The notes under the pieces are model-generated. The model saw only the letters and a program-made list of their open reading frames with translations. It made no database searches and was not told where the DNA came from. Position numbers and translations under genes: made by a program. Shown in pieces: positions 31,418-42,970 of a DNA stretch of 64,000 nt; positions within the stretch are counted from its first letter, which is position 1, and each line of letters starts with the position of its first letter. The stretch comes from Sialis fuliginosa (Eukaryota; Arthropoda; Insecta; Megaloptera; Sialidae), in assembly GCA_961205875.1 (NCBI GenBank), contig OY540817.1, forward strand, positions 10,761,001 to 10,825,000, written 5' to 3'.

Positions 31418-32275
31418 TACATTCGCATCTACAGCATTTCCTTATGAACATTCTAATATGTTAAATTATGCATTTAGAAAAAAATATCTTGTTAAAAAAA
31501 TATACGACATTAAGATAACCGCAGATGCTTATTGATTGAATGTCATGACAGCAGTCAATTTAGTATCTGATTGCAGGCGGTAAATACCTACAAGTTAAAA
31601 TCATAGATCGGGGAAGCTTATGAGCACATAACAAGTCACCTAGTACATTCTGTTATACTGTAACCAAAAGTTGAATAGCAGCCGTTTTTTTTCCAAAATC
31701 TCATTTGCAATACAGTTTTATTAGATTTTATTAGATAACTTCTATGAGTTCCATCTCTTTCCTAATCTAACGTTAAAATAATGTTGGTATTATGAATATT
31801 TATTCTGATTACAATTAAACCAATTTTTAATATAAAAATTTCCTATCAAAATAATTAGTAATATTTTTTTTCGTTTTTGTTCCAGATGGATTATTATTAT
31901 AAGACATGATTGAATAAGATGATTAAAATAACATTCAATTAATTTAAAACTAACAAAGAGTTATAATTAAGTATTCATATAAAAATATTTTTGTTTGAGA
32001 AAAATATATTTTTTTATTCGTTAATGTATTTAAAATACCTTTATAAATTTTTTTGTTATCTAACTTCATAGATTTAGTTTTTATTTTTAAATAGAGAAAT
32101 AAATCTCATTTAATATAATAAAATATATGTTATATTTTTTATATAATTTATATTTAATAATATTTTGTTATTTTTTGTATTATAAATATATAACGAATAT
32201 ATTATTTTATAATAGCTAGAAATGTTATTTTTTAGTTTTATACTTTATAAAAATTATATACGTCTGTACTTTCAT

Positions 32276-32281
32276 AATAAA
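32276..32281 (+). terminator. AATAAA polyadenylation signal candidate
   Basis: AATAAA 860 bp beyond the stop, in AT-rich sequence; others are at 32098-32103 and 32897-32902. Which one is used cannot be told from sequence alone. Confidence 0.4.
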
Positions 32282-32896
32282 TGTTAAAAATACTTGTAAA
32301 ATGACTTAGTCGTCATTAAATACCATTTTATATGTTTTAGAGTTATTAAAGTGAGAGTATCATTGAATGATAATACATGTATATATAGGCAAACCATAGG
32401 GCCCAAAAGAAAGGCTTTTAATCATTTCCAGTGAACGAATAGTTTCAAAAGGGGCAGAACATTTTTTAATCCGAATTTGGAAGGTTTGAAAAAAAATCAA
32501 TCGAAGACAGTTAAAAACGGGACATGGTCAACCTATATATATGTATATATAATATGTATGAATGAATTAATCACTCCTATAGTGATATTTAATACCTAAG
32601 ACAACCCACATTTTCGGTTCCTTAAAGTGAAAACTAGTATTTGATTTAGTCAGCATATTTGCTTACGCTACCTGTTATATCATTTTGGTGAGAATGAAAA
32701 TTGATTAAAATTAACGTACGTCAAAAATTTCTGTATGAAAAGGCTGAGAATAGTTTTTGTAAATTGTATTGTACGTAATTTGAATACGCATTATGAAAAA
32801 ATCTTTTTATAATGTTTAAAGTTATGTACTTATACAATAATATTACAATGTATTATTTAGTGATTAAGGATTTTGTTGTATCGATAATTCAGAGTA

Positions 32897-32902
32897 AATA
32901 AA
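32897..32902 (+). terminator. AATAAA polyadenylation signal candidate (distal)
   Basis: GTAAATAAAACATACG is followed within 50 bases by a GTGAAAGTTGTTTCTGT element, a G/T-rich context typical downstream of cleavage sites. This makes it the better-looking of the candidates. Confidence 0.45.
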
Positions 32903-33599
32903 ACATACGAGCTCCGACTTTAGCACACTGAGTGAAAGTTGTTTCTGTAAGATTTTTTTATTAGAACATCTACAAAATAAAATATTAGTGCCAAAAATCT
33001 TTTACAGTGCAATATAAAAAAAAAATTGAATGGATTTTCATGAACAAAAGATCAAAGTAATATGAATTAATGGATTCATAGATTATGAAAACAAAATATG
33101 AAGAAAAACTTACCTGCTGGCCGTTTAGAAACCAGTGTATATCTATATACTTAAATATATTTTAAAATTTAAAACTACCAAATGTGTTTTTATTTTAAAT
33201 ATAAAACAGTGAACAACTTCATCTTCTTCACCAACAGCATTTCAACCACCGTTTCCATGTATTCGTGTATAAAACAGTGAAATTAAGATGGAATAATATA
33301 TATTTGAATGTGTATCGTGTGTTGTCCCATTCGCTCAAGCCGCATTCACATGATCCACGTTGGTTTATTAACTAGGAAAAACCACTAAAAATAAATGCAA
33401 CTTTGAAATCTATATACTGGGTCGTCTAGGTATATCCGGAAAATTAAATATAAATTTAAAACATTTTGGTATTCATGTCTAAATGATTATTTTTAAACGT
33501 AACTCGGTACAAGTGTAGTACATAACATAATATGTCAGACATTAAAATTATTCGATTTGACTTCCATTAACTTGGACTACCTACTCAAGCTTGGACCGA

Positions 33600-34190
33600 A
33601 ACTGAGAACATGTGCATTTTATCTCCATCATTATCTCCATGATGGTGGCCTTCAGGGCGTCCTGTGTGTTGTGAATTTTGCGTTTACATTTCCTTCAACT
33701 ACGCTCCATATGTAGTAGTTAAGGGGATTGCAATCTGAGTTGAATGGTGACTATAAATCTGACGACTAGTGGTAATGAAGGTTACTGTAAAGCTAAGCCT
33801 GAGACTCCCTGAACGTGTGAGGAGGTGCGGAATCCTGCTGGAACAAGTATTCTTTTCCAGCGGTTACTTTGTCTATCCAGGACTTCACAACTGTTTTCAG
33901 ATCGTCAATGTACCCTTGGCGATTAACCTAAGGCATTGCTTGAAAAATGGGATGGCATGACATCCCCATCACTGCTTACGACACCTAGCACCATGACGAA
34001 GGAGAAAACCTCGTCCTTATTGTCAACATCCCAAAATATTTTGCTAATTTCGTAAACTTTAGTTTTTTTTGTAACCAAACCATTCAATTATCTCTGGGTT
34101 TTTTTCGTTGCGGAGTGATTCTAGTATCGCTGCTTTGCAGTCCGGCTCTCGTCTCATCGTCGTGCGTGCTTGAAGAAGTGTAATTTACGG
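33600..34190 (-). pseudogene. Mariner-family transposase pseudogene (maT-like), internally deleted
   Basis: Read on the minus strand in shifting frames, the segment shows a helix-turn-helix-like start (CKAAILESLRNEKNPEIIEW), then 'DEVFSFVMVLGVVSSDG', 'KSWIDKVTAGKEYLFQQDS' followed by APPH, and 'CNPLNYYIW'. These are the second-catalytic-Asp and NPL(D/N)YY blocks of mariner transposases. The first catalytic Asp region is missing, and stops and frameshifts separate the blocks. A possible terminus TGGGTCGTCTAGGTATATCC lies at about 33418. The element is inactive. Confidence 0.8.
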
Positions 34191-34210
34191 CAGAACCAGA
34201 TCACATAAAC

Positions 34211-35460
34211 TTAAGGGGGTATTCTGGTCTAGAGACATGAATTTTAGGTAATTTTTGAAGTGCTGTAAAAAAAAGCAAGCAATATTTTTTTCATCAATTT
34301 TTTTATACATTATTTATTCACATTAGAAGCATACAAAAAAAATAAAAAAGTAAAAAAAATTCAAAATTCCGTTAGTTATCAGCTGATGGAGTGGGGCGTC
34401 TCAAAAATTTGGTGCGTGACCATACCCACGATTTTAACTCTCCTAGCAATCTGAAATCAAAAAATAAAAAAGATTATCAATCTACAATAATGTCGCAATG
34501 TCTGGAACTACGGAAAAGTTACAAAACATTTTTTTTACAAAATGGCGACTGCCTAAAGAAAAAAAAATTTTTTGTACCACTTTTTTGAACATTCTTCGAT
34601 TTGTTAAAAATAGTAAAAATGAAAATTTGGGGATGGCCGTAGTTCCGGACGTAGACAAGTCCCTAAAGAAGACTCTCTTAAAATTTCAAGTAAATCGGTT
34701 CGGCAGAACCTGAGAAATCGTGGGTATCAGATTCAAAAAGACAGTTCTGAGAAAAACGCGTTTAAAGTTTCAAGTAAAATTTTTGCAGTCTAAGTCATAA
34801 AATTATATTTTTAACTTACATTTATTCAATCTGCCATTCCTGCTGCATACATCGGACCTTCCTCGACTTCGAAAAAACTATTTTCGGCGTTTCTGTTTTC
34901 TATTCGAGCAGTTCTGGCCTCCTTTGATGCGCTGGATGCTCGTATCTCGTGGTGTTTTCCTGTTCCGTAAATCTATTGCCGTGAAATCGCCTTTTTTTTT
35001 GTCGCTCTGGACGCGTAATCCTTCGCGCTGAGGATTTTTTATCCATTTTATTTAAAAAAAATTGAAATAATCACTCAAAATATTTTTATTTCACTCACAG
35101 CACATACGTTTACGTGGTTTACAGGTTAAAATTCAACTGTTAGCAGCTGGATGTAAGCGAATACTGAATATAAAAGACACAGGTCACCTAGAGTTATTGT
35201 ATTACAATATATATATAACGGAACAAAAGGGCTTACTAAGAAATATAGATTCAGGTAGTCGGAGAACCCATTATGTCTTTTGTTCGATTAGTTGCAGCCC
35301 AACCGATTTGGATGCCTGCTCAGCAAAATACTTATTTCTCCGAAAATAATTTGAATTTGGGAAAATCCTCTCGTAGACTTATTCTTAAATAGTTAAACTA
35401 TGAAAATATGAAAAAAAAAATCGATTTTTTTTTATTTCTAGACCAGAATACCCCCTTAAA
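34211..35460. mobile_element. 1.24-kb TTAA-flanked element nested in the mariner relic
   Basis: TTAA then GGGGGTATTCTGGTC at the left, and GACCAGAATACCCCC then TTAA at the right, so the termini are inverted and the target is TTAA, as in piggyBac-type (or Sola3-type) transposition. Subterminal inverted pieces include ACCCACGATTTT (about 34424) and AAATCGTGGGTA (about 34714). The interior has only short frames and no recognisable transposase, so it is non-autonomous. The family A-like phrase 'TTTTTACAAAATGGCGACTG' also has a cousin near 57.56 kb. Confidence 0.8.
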
Positions 35461-35650
35461 TTCAACGTCATATTTGCAGATTTGCACTTAACTGTGACTC
35501 CGGAGTGTCATCTCAATGTATTCCGAATTTACCTCGACGATCCGTATATAAAAGAAAGAAGTATCGAGTGACTGATTGATAATAATAATGATAACGTCCA
35601 GTGATCTTTATTTCATGACGTAAGCACACACTAAGAAGGGGTGACTATTG

Positions 35651-36895
35651 CCGAAAATCAATATTTCATAGAGAAATCGTTGTTTGAAGTTTTTTTGCCT
35701 GAAATTTCCAAAAAATCGATTTCAGAAAATATATAATCTGATCATAATTAGCGAAAATTACCCCCCAATAATAACCCTGAAAAATTAGTTTTCTAGGTTA
35801 TAATCTGCTTAATCTACTTTTAACGCTGCTCAGGAACAACGAGTGGGTGTGGTAGATTTTTGTTCCCTTTGGGGTATATTGGTACCCAGTAACATTTCAA
35901 CAGTTGTTAGTTCCTTAAAGCATCAGTGAACACTATATTTTTCAGAAAGTTCCGATTTCTTCGGATATAGCGAAGCATCCACCAACAAAAGCGAAGACGA
36001 ACTGTGTGATCACCAGGTCTCATGCACTACCTGCACTTTGTAAGGTCGTAAGCCTTCCTCACGGAGAATGCGCAAGAATGTTTTATGATCAACCCCTACT
36101 CGTGCACCTATGCGTCGTTATCCCATGACAGGATAAGCTAGAGCAATCACACGATCCTCAATTCTCCAACACACACGAGGATGACCTACCCTACGGTGGC
36201 CAGCACCTGCAAAATTCATTTGCTCTTGATCATGGATTCGTTCATCGAGTCGTTGAAATTATCGACTATCAGTCACGGACCCTGGATGTAATGGTCTGCC
36301 ATTAGCCTGGCGTTGCAATCAAATTGCATTAAGAGCTCATGCTCGTGTGTAATTACCATGAGTACGATTAATTGCTCGAAGCATTAGACGTTGGTCACGC
36401 CCATCCCCATGCGGCCGACCACGACAGCTACGTTAAAACATTTATTTTACACTGAATATTGATTCAAGATCCGCGGCGGTCTTCTAATAATTACGAAATA
36501 AGTTTGAATATGGATGGTAAGCTTCTTAAGCAACGAATGTCTTATGGAGTGATATATTATTCCTCTTCGAAGCAAATGACCGTTGCTTTACAGCCGTTGA
36601 AATGTAATTGGGTACGAATATACCCCGAAGTGAACACAAATACCACGCATACTTCGTTGTTCTTGGGTAGCGTTAAGAGTAAATTAAGCAAATTTTTAAC
36701 CTAGAAAACGAATTTTTCAGGGTCGTTATTGGGGGGGAGGGGGTAATTTTCGCTAATTTGATCAAAATATTCAAAACATGATTTTAAGAACTTTATAAGT
36801 ATCAGATTTATTTTATGATTTCATAAAAATCGAATTTTTGAAATTTCAGACAAAAAAACTTAAACGACGATTTCTCTATGAAATATTGATTTCGG
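35651..36895 (-). mobile_element. Mariner-like element with roughly 300-bp terminal inverted repeats
   Basis: Left repeat about 35651-35935 and right repeat about 36565-36895 are reverse complements (ends CCGAAAATCAATATTTCATA and its mirror; both include the complement of TTTTCAGGGTCGTTATTGG). Between them, minus-strand fragments such as 'TFLRILREEGLRPYKVQVVH' look like the DNA-binding/linker part of a Tc1/mariner-type transposase, with several stops. The 81-codon plus frame at 36459-36704 is a by-product. Confidence 0.75.
35930..36430 (-). pseudogene. Degenerate Tc1/mariner-type transposase fragment
   Basis: Minus-strand translation in broken frames gives 'CRGRPHGDGRDQRLMLRAI', 'RVCWRIEDRVIALAYPVMG' and 'RILREEGLRPYKVQVVHETW'. 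The L-R-P-Y-x-V-Q motif is typical of the linker that precedes the catalytic core. The catalytic DDE/D triad is not visible, so only the N-terminal half survives. Confidence 0.6.
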
Positions 36896-38655
36896 TATAT
36901 GTCCCATTTGAGACTTGTTCAGCTCGACGAATAGAATCGTCATAGCCAATAAAAGAAGTTGACCTTGGCGATCTCGACGAGTAGAATCGACTGGCAAAAG
37001 CTTAACCAATAATTGAATTAGCGAAAAATATGCAAGACTGTGTCAGGATGCACAGTTGAGGGATTGACGTGAATACGTTTCAAATCTAAGTTCAAGTCGT
37101 TTGTGGCTATCAATTTAAGTTGTTAGCACAAACAGAAATGACTCTCCTACTGGAATCAGAAACACAAGGCAGACGATGAAAATGTACGCGAAATTCTTGT
37201 TGTGCACGTACGTAACTTCGACCATTTTTTAAATACGCTGTAACAAGGAAACCTCGTTCACCGGTTCAATGCTGCATGGTTACTAAATTTCCATGTGTGT
37301 AGAACGTGAAAATCACTCTCACATCACAAACACCCTCACCATACAATCTTCTTAGAATGGTGTGATTTGACTGCCATACCTGTATAAATGAAAGTTTCTG
37401 TCAATAAATCTGATTCGCTTCCAACGAGAATTACAGAACCGATTTGTATGAGGTTTCAAAAATAATATTAGTTTCTTCATGCGTTATATTACAAACACAC
37501 AGACCGAGGCTATTATATGTTTTCATAACGGATTTTGTCAAAATATCACTAATTTTTTAAGTTAATGTACTGCGTTTGTTATAAATTGTTACTTGAATTT
37601 ATAATAAAGCAGAACATAAAAAGGACTATACTAAACTAGCCTATACAAATTAATGTGCTTTCTTTTCTCCGAGTTCTCACCACACGCCGCGATGTAGTTT
37701 AGGTAGAACGCAACAGATGGTGCCACCACGCGCAGTCGCGAGTTGCCAGTGCTATTGTCACGGAGAATTCTCGCGACAATGTTTTCAGTTAATTTTCAGC
37801 TTCAGAGTTGTCGGTACGCGTGTTTTCAGTTCGAAATAAGTTCAAACCACGTGTTGATTGGTTTTAATGTTACGATGGCTTTTGTTAACTATTTTATTTT
37901 TTTAGATACATTCAAGTAGATTTTATTTAGCTATATAGTTTTGTTCTTATGTTTTTGATTGGTAAGATGCTGCAATTACCCGGTATTAAAATAAATTTTA
38001 TTTGATGCATTACTTGAATATACGAAAATTTGTATTTTATTTTTAAATACAGTGTTTATTAAAATATGTTGAAGTATTCAATTTGTGTCAAAATATAAAA
38101 ACAATTTTTCTATGACATCAAGAATGAAAATCGAAACCATGTAATCTAAAGGTAATTATATAACTTCTAATCTAATATTTTCCATTATTTTTATATTTTG
38201 TCTATTTAAAATTTCGTGTTACTCTAACATGTATCTGTATCTGCAACACCCCATTTAAGAATTAAATAACACTCGTAACAGATCCCCATTTTTTTTATTA
38301 AAAAATAGGAAAAGTTAAATTTGTTATATTTTTCATAAAAATAGTTGCAGAACTATCATAAAAGCATTTTGGAGCTTTTAATCTTTACTTTATATTGCTT
38401 TTTGTTAATTTAAATTCAATTGATTCAAACAAATCTGGGTAACAATGAATCGAAACCTGGAAAAGGTTAAAAATATTGTAAATTTAAATATAATTTTTTT
38501 TTAAATAATAAATATGTATATGATAGAATAAATAACAAGTTTACATGAATTTATAGGCCTGATAAAAGAATACCCAGATTTGGCTGCACCACAGCTTTTT
38601 AATTTTTAATCCGTACTTCGAAATTTAAACTACTCAATGACAATATAATTTCTGA
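36896..38655. other. Noncoding stretch with a CpG-rich islet
   Basis: No gene. From about 37675 to 37860 base composition rises and CpG is frequent (CGCGATG, CACGCGCAGTCGCGAG, TCGCGAC, GGTACGCGTG). It includes an 8-bp stem GTCGCGAG/CTCGCGAC (37735-37742, 37770-37777) and TTTTCAGTT, like an insect initiator. Only a 14-codon frame follows (ATG at 37875). It may be a promoter or first exon, or transposon remnant. Confidence 0.35.
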
Positions 38656-39418
38656 TCTATATACATATATAAAGCTCAACGTTTTTCTGTCTGTCTGTCC
38701 GTTAATGCGCTTATCACTCGAGAACCACTTATCCGATTTATGTGGTTTCTTTTTTAATTCATAGGTACGTTCTCTGGTCAGGTTATAGGCTATATTTTGT
38801 TACGTTAGGTAACATAACAACTAAGTAGATTTACAATAAAGTCAAAGACACCATATGTCTAACTTTTATATTTAAGCCACAATGACTGCTTTTATGTTAC
38901 AAAGAAAATTTAAAATATTTGGGTTCTGTTTACGTGGACTTATGACCTGCAAAACATTAATCCTTATCGAAATAAATTATTTTATCGTCATAAGTACTTA
39001 ATGTAGATATAATTTAGCCATTTACAGCATCCAATTCGGTCGTATAGTTTAGAAAATATCTTGATATATACATACGGGAACATATTATTCGCGCGATGGT
39101 GACCCGTGCCACGGCGTGTGGCAAGGAGGGAGCGTGCCAAGTAGACGCAGGGCAGAGGGAATGATCACAGGCCGGTATTCTTTTGATTGTCAATTGTTTA
39201 TTTTGTTTTCAATAATTAACTTTTAAATTTAAATAGAACAAAAATTATTTTTACTTTTTGTTCTGATTCGTTTTTGTTAGGTAGGTAATTTAAGTGTTTT
39301 TTTAGTTTTTATTACAATAATAACTAATCGTGTTTGTACTTAATTCAACTATATATATTTTAAATCCTAAACAATAATTCCGTAGTCCGTGCGAGCAAAG
39401 CCGCGCGGGCCCAGCTAG
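38656..39418 (+). mobile_element. Complete non-autonomous Helitron
   Basis: Starts TCTATATACATATATAAAGC after an A and ends GCCCAGCTAG before a T. This is the 5'-TC...CTRR-3' structure with A/T insertion and no target duplication, with GC-rich hairpin material (GCCGCGCGGGC) just before the 3' end. The 5' part has the CTGTCTGTCTGTCCG tract. No Rep/helicase frame. Relatives: 5' part at 42717-42970, 3' parts at 55255-55593 and 63365-63984, 3' tip at about 50625-50650. Confidence 0.88.
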
Positions 39419-42022
39419 TTTCGTATATACATAAGAAAAAAAGATTGTTTTATCGTTTCTAATTTACAATGCTTGAAATGTTTACTATAATTTCAGCCAG
39501 CGTTTTCTCCCTTATCTTTTAAAGGTAGTTATAAAAGAATTATTGTATAATATTCACTACGCAAGACTTATAACATTAGTAAGGCAATTAATGCGGGGGT
39601 ACCTGGAAGAATCCTCCATGGCGGAATGAAGTTTCCCTCCGATTAAAAAATATATGTAAAAATTAAAATTATAGGTGTTTTTTCTCATATTAATTAAATA
39701 TCCAATTTTTACCACCACCCTTTCAGAGTAAGCCCTCTAGATTCAAAATAGAAGGCAGTTATTTTTATTTGAGTTAATTAGTATTATAGAATAAATATGT
39801 AAATGAAATAACATACCCAATTTCCTTCCTCAAATTTATCCTGTTCAATTTAAAACATCCGTTTTGAATGGAGCTTAAACCCAGACAATCAACAAGTACG
39901 TTGTATGTAGAAGGATTATTTTGCTTTCAGAAACGTGGGTAGTTTGAATTTTAGTTGAATGCTCGTATCCAAATAATGTCCTCATAAAAGGACAACAAGT
40001 AAATCTGGGTTGACGTTTACTTTGAAAATATTTATACTGGAGACGCGTTTGAATGGAAGGGTTGCTCAAAAACTAAACTCTAAACCAGTGCTTCTTAACC
40101 GGTACTTTGCGAAATCACATAAAAACGATTGTTAATTATTGTAAAATTTAAAATTAAGTTATACTCGTATTAATTTATTTCGATGTAGAACAACGCCTTT
40201 CTCGGCGGTATTGAAAGGTAACTTCGTGAGCACGATACAAAGTTTTTGTTATAAAGAAAAATCTACATATCTTGCATAGGAGCCGAGATACGAATATTTA
40301 GGTACAATTTCGTATAACGAATAAATAGCGGAAAACGCTAATAGCTTATATTATCCCATCTATAATGATTTTATACCAAGGACCTGAACCTGAACCCGAA
40401 CCAAACCGCTATATTTCAAAATCAACGAAGCTGAATTTGAATCTGAAACTTTTCATGGATAACCGATAATCATTTTTTTTAAACTTTAATAAATTATTTT
40501 TAATATTTTTCTCCAATGATTTTTAAAAGAGATTATAACATGAACTAACTGGAAATCTGTTTTTTTTTTAAATCTGAATTTTATGGTATGATGTGACTTA
40601 TCAAAGGTTATTACTAAAATTTACATATTGTTTACTTTTTTAAATTCTATACCTGAATTACCTACATTTCAATTTATAAAAAATCTAAAATTAGTGATTC
40701 AATCTTTAAAATGTAATTTTATTTTTTGTCGTTTATTAGCAATATTTGGCTGGCTTTTAATGTTTTTTCTTTTTCAGAAAATGTTTTATTTGTTAATTAT
40801 AATTTTTTTTCGAACAAAATAATTTTCTTTCAATTACAAACTTGAACTCAAATCCGAAACTGAACCCTAAAAAAAATATACTTACAGAATGTTCTGTCAG
40901 GATCATAGGAAAAATTAATATCTAAAAAATGTATTACATAATCTGTTCAGTGTCCACCGTTATACCTGCAACATAAAAAAATAAATGATTATGGGTACTG
41001 ACTTACGGGACATTCTGTATATTTATTGTAAATAAAACATATAAAATAATAGATAAAAACAACTTTATTTTTGTTGCAAAATTGTGTTTTTAAATACTTT
41101 TATTTTCATCCCGAGGGAGAAACGAGAAACCTCTCCTCATATTTCTAGTATATGAAAATACTTAATGTTAGTTGATTCTAAGTTCACAAAAGTATTTTAT
41201 GTATTATGTATATTTCATCAACTAAAAATGATCTTAATTTACAAAATGTGCTACGACTTGAAAATGTTTAGAAACACTGCTAGAAGCGATATAAGAGATT
41301 GGGATTTACTGATTTTTTTTTATTGTGATACATATTTATGCATCAAAGGATCAAATATTATCATACTGAAATTTCACTATTTTCTTTGAAATTTAATTTC
41401 TTAAATTTTTCAACCCGATTTGTATTATTTTGAATTATGTAGCAGATAATATACTATACTAGTGACAGAATTATAAAATAATTATAGTAAAACCTCTCTA
41501 AAAGTATATTTCCACCTATTGACATATATGCTAATTTTAAGTAATGTTTAACTTAAAAAACAGAAAATGTAAATTTAAAAAAACGCCGATAACTTTAAGG
41601 CGCCAAACCGAAAATATTTATTAAAAAAAATTCACCACAGTCATCTCTTGAACATTAATATTTAAAATTGGTATTATTTCTAAGACGGTCCTGATGTTCT
41701 CCACATTTCAAAAATAAATCCGGAACATTGTACATCGATTGTATTTAAATTTGTGGAGAGATATTTTTATAGATGAGACTATTTGATCAATATTGACATA
41801 TATACACGTGTGTGAAACATTCTAGGATTAGATATGGGGTGATATTGGCTATTTTAGGCTACACCCTACCTACCTCCTACTTCCATCACTATAATAAAAT
41901 AGATTAACAAGTTTGAACCAAGTGAAATATTTTTTTCCCTATATTATTATCCAATTATAAATATTGAAATAAACGTTGCATTTAGTTAATTCTACTCTAT
42001 CAAAAGGAATATAAATATGTAC
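39419..42022. other. Noncoding stretch
   Basis: No gene. Around 40380-40450 and 40840-40870 are clusters of GAACC-type hexamers (CTGAACCTGAACCCGAACC), a pattern met in some DNA-transposon ends. The 64-74 codon frames here are not supported. Confidence 0.45.
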
Positions 42023-42552
42023 AATAGGCATGATGCCTAATTTTTAAAAACTATTTTATGATGATCTTACGTGTCTCTTATTTCCAAAAAATGCTTATTT
42101 CTGCAGAAAATAAAGGTTTAATCAAAAAATTGAGCCTTTTAAAACTAATTTTGAATTTGACGCCAAAACGTTCGCAGGTGTCATGGCGCATTTTTGACGT
42201 CATGTCTATGTAAACTATAATAAATCCTTGTTTCATCGCTAATGTTTCTCGGTTTTACTTTTGGTAACACAAAACTGAGCAAATTGATAATTTAAAACCA
42301 CAAAATAATTTATAAACAGTGCAGATATTAATGAAACAATAATGACGTTTACGTAGCCGCGACGTCATCCACTCTGACTGGTGTTTTATCAAACATGGCG
42401 GATTGATGTATTTTACGTTTTTATTTTAACAAAAATCATATTAATCTTGCTTTTAATATAAAAATAAATACATTTTTTAGAATCTTTTTAACTTATTTCA
42501 TTTTTTTAAATCATAATTTCAGTGATACTTTGTTACTGGCATCATGCCTATT
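42023..42552. mobile_element. 530-bp MITE with AATAGGCATGATGCC ends
   Basis: AATAGGCATGATGCC at 42023-42037 and GGCATCATGCCTATT at 42538-42552 are perfect 15-bp inverted repeats. The interior is noncoding, with several GACGTCA-like sites. The flanking duplication is unclear, so the superfamily is open. Confidence 0.75.
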
Positions 42553-42716
42553 ACTCGTACATATATTCATTTTGATATGTACATTGTACATATTCGTATA
42601 TCGATAGAACTTTATTTATATTTATTAATGTTACTATCAGGGTACTAAATGATAAATACTTGTTGATATAAAATAAAATAAACATTTGGTATAAAAAATT
42701 GATTAATTAATGTAAA

Positions 42717-42970
42717 TCTATATATATTATAAAAAACAACGTTTTTCTGTCTGTCTTTCCGTTAGTGCGCTTATCACTTATCCGATTTGCGTATTTTTTT
42801 TTAATAGTTCATATGGATAATCGTAATGAAAGCTTACAGAAAAAAAGTTATTACTTAGTATGATAAAAATAATAAAAATTACCGGTGAAGGGGTGATTTA
42901 ACCCCTTATCTCCACCCTTCCTTTATAATCGTCCTCATTAAACGAATCCTTGTAGAATTGTATGAACAAT
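42717..42970 (+). mobile_element. Helitron 5' fragment
   Basis: TCTATATATATTATAAAAAA followed by 'CGTTTTTCTGTCTGTCTTTC' and 'GCGCTTATCACTTATCCGAT' matches the first 150 bases of the element at 38656. The 3' end is absent. Confidence 0.7.

Larger units (their letters stand above)
31418..32925 (+). other. 3' untranslated region and downstream DNA
   Basis: AT-rich with no frame of note. The true end depends on which of several polyadenylation signals is used (32098, 32276 or 32897). Confidence 0.6.

Noticed and set aside
33110-33120. Strong-looking minus-strand donor CAGCAG|GTAAGT
   Set aside because: The upstream minus-strand sequence hits a TAA within about 15 codons and no partner acceptor or exon was found.
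40380-40400. GAACCT/GAACCC hexamers as telomere-like repeat
   Set aside because: Only three or four imperfect units in the interior of noncoding DNA; too short, and not the insect TTAGG repeat.
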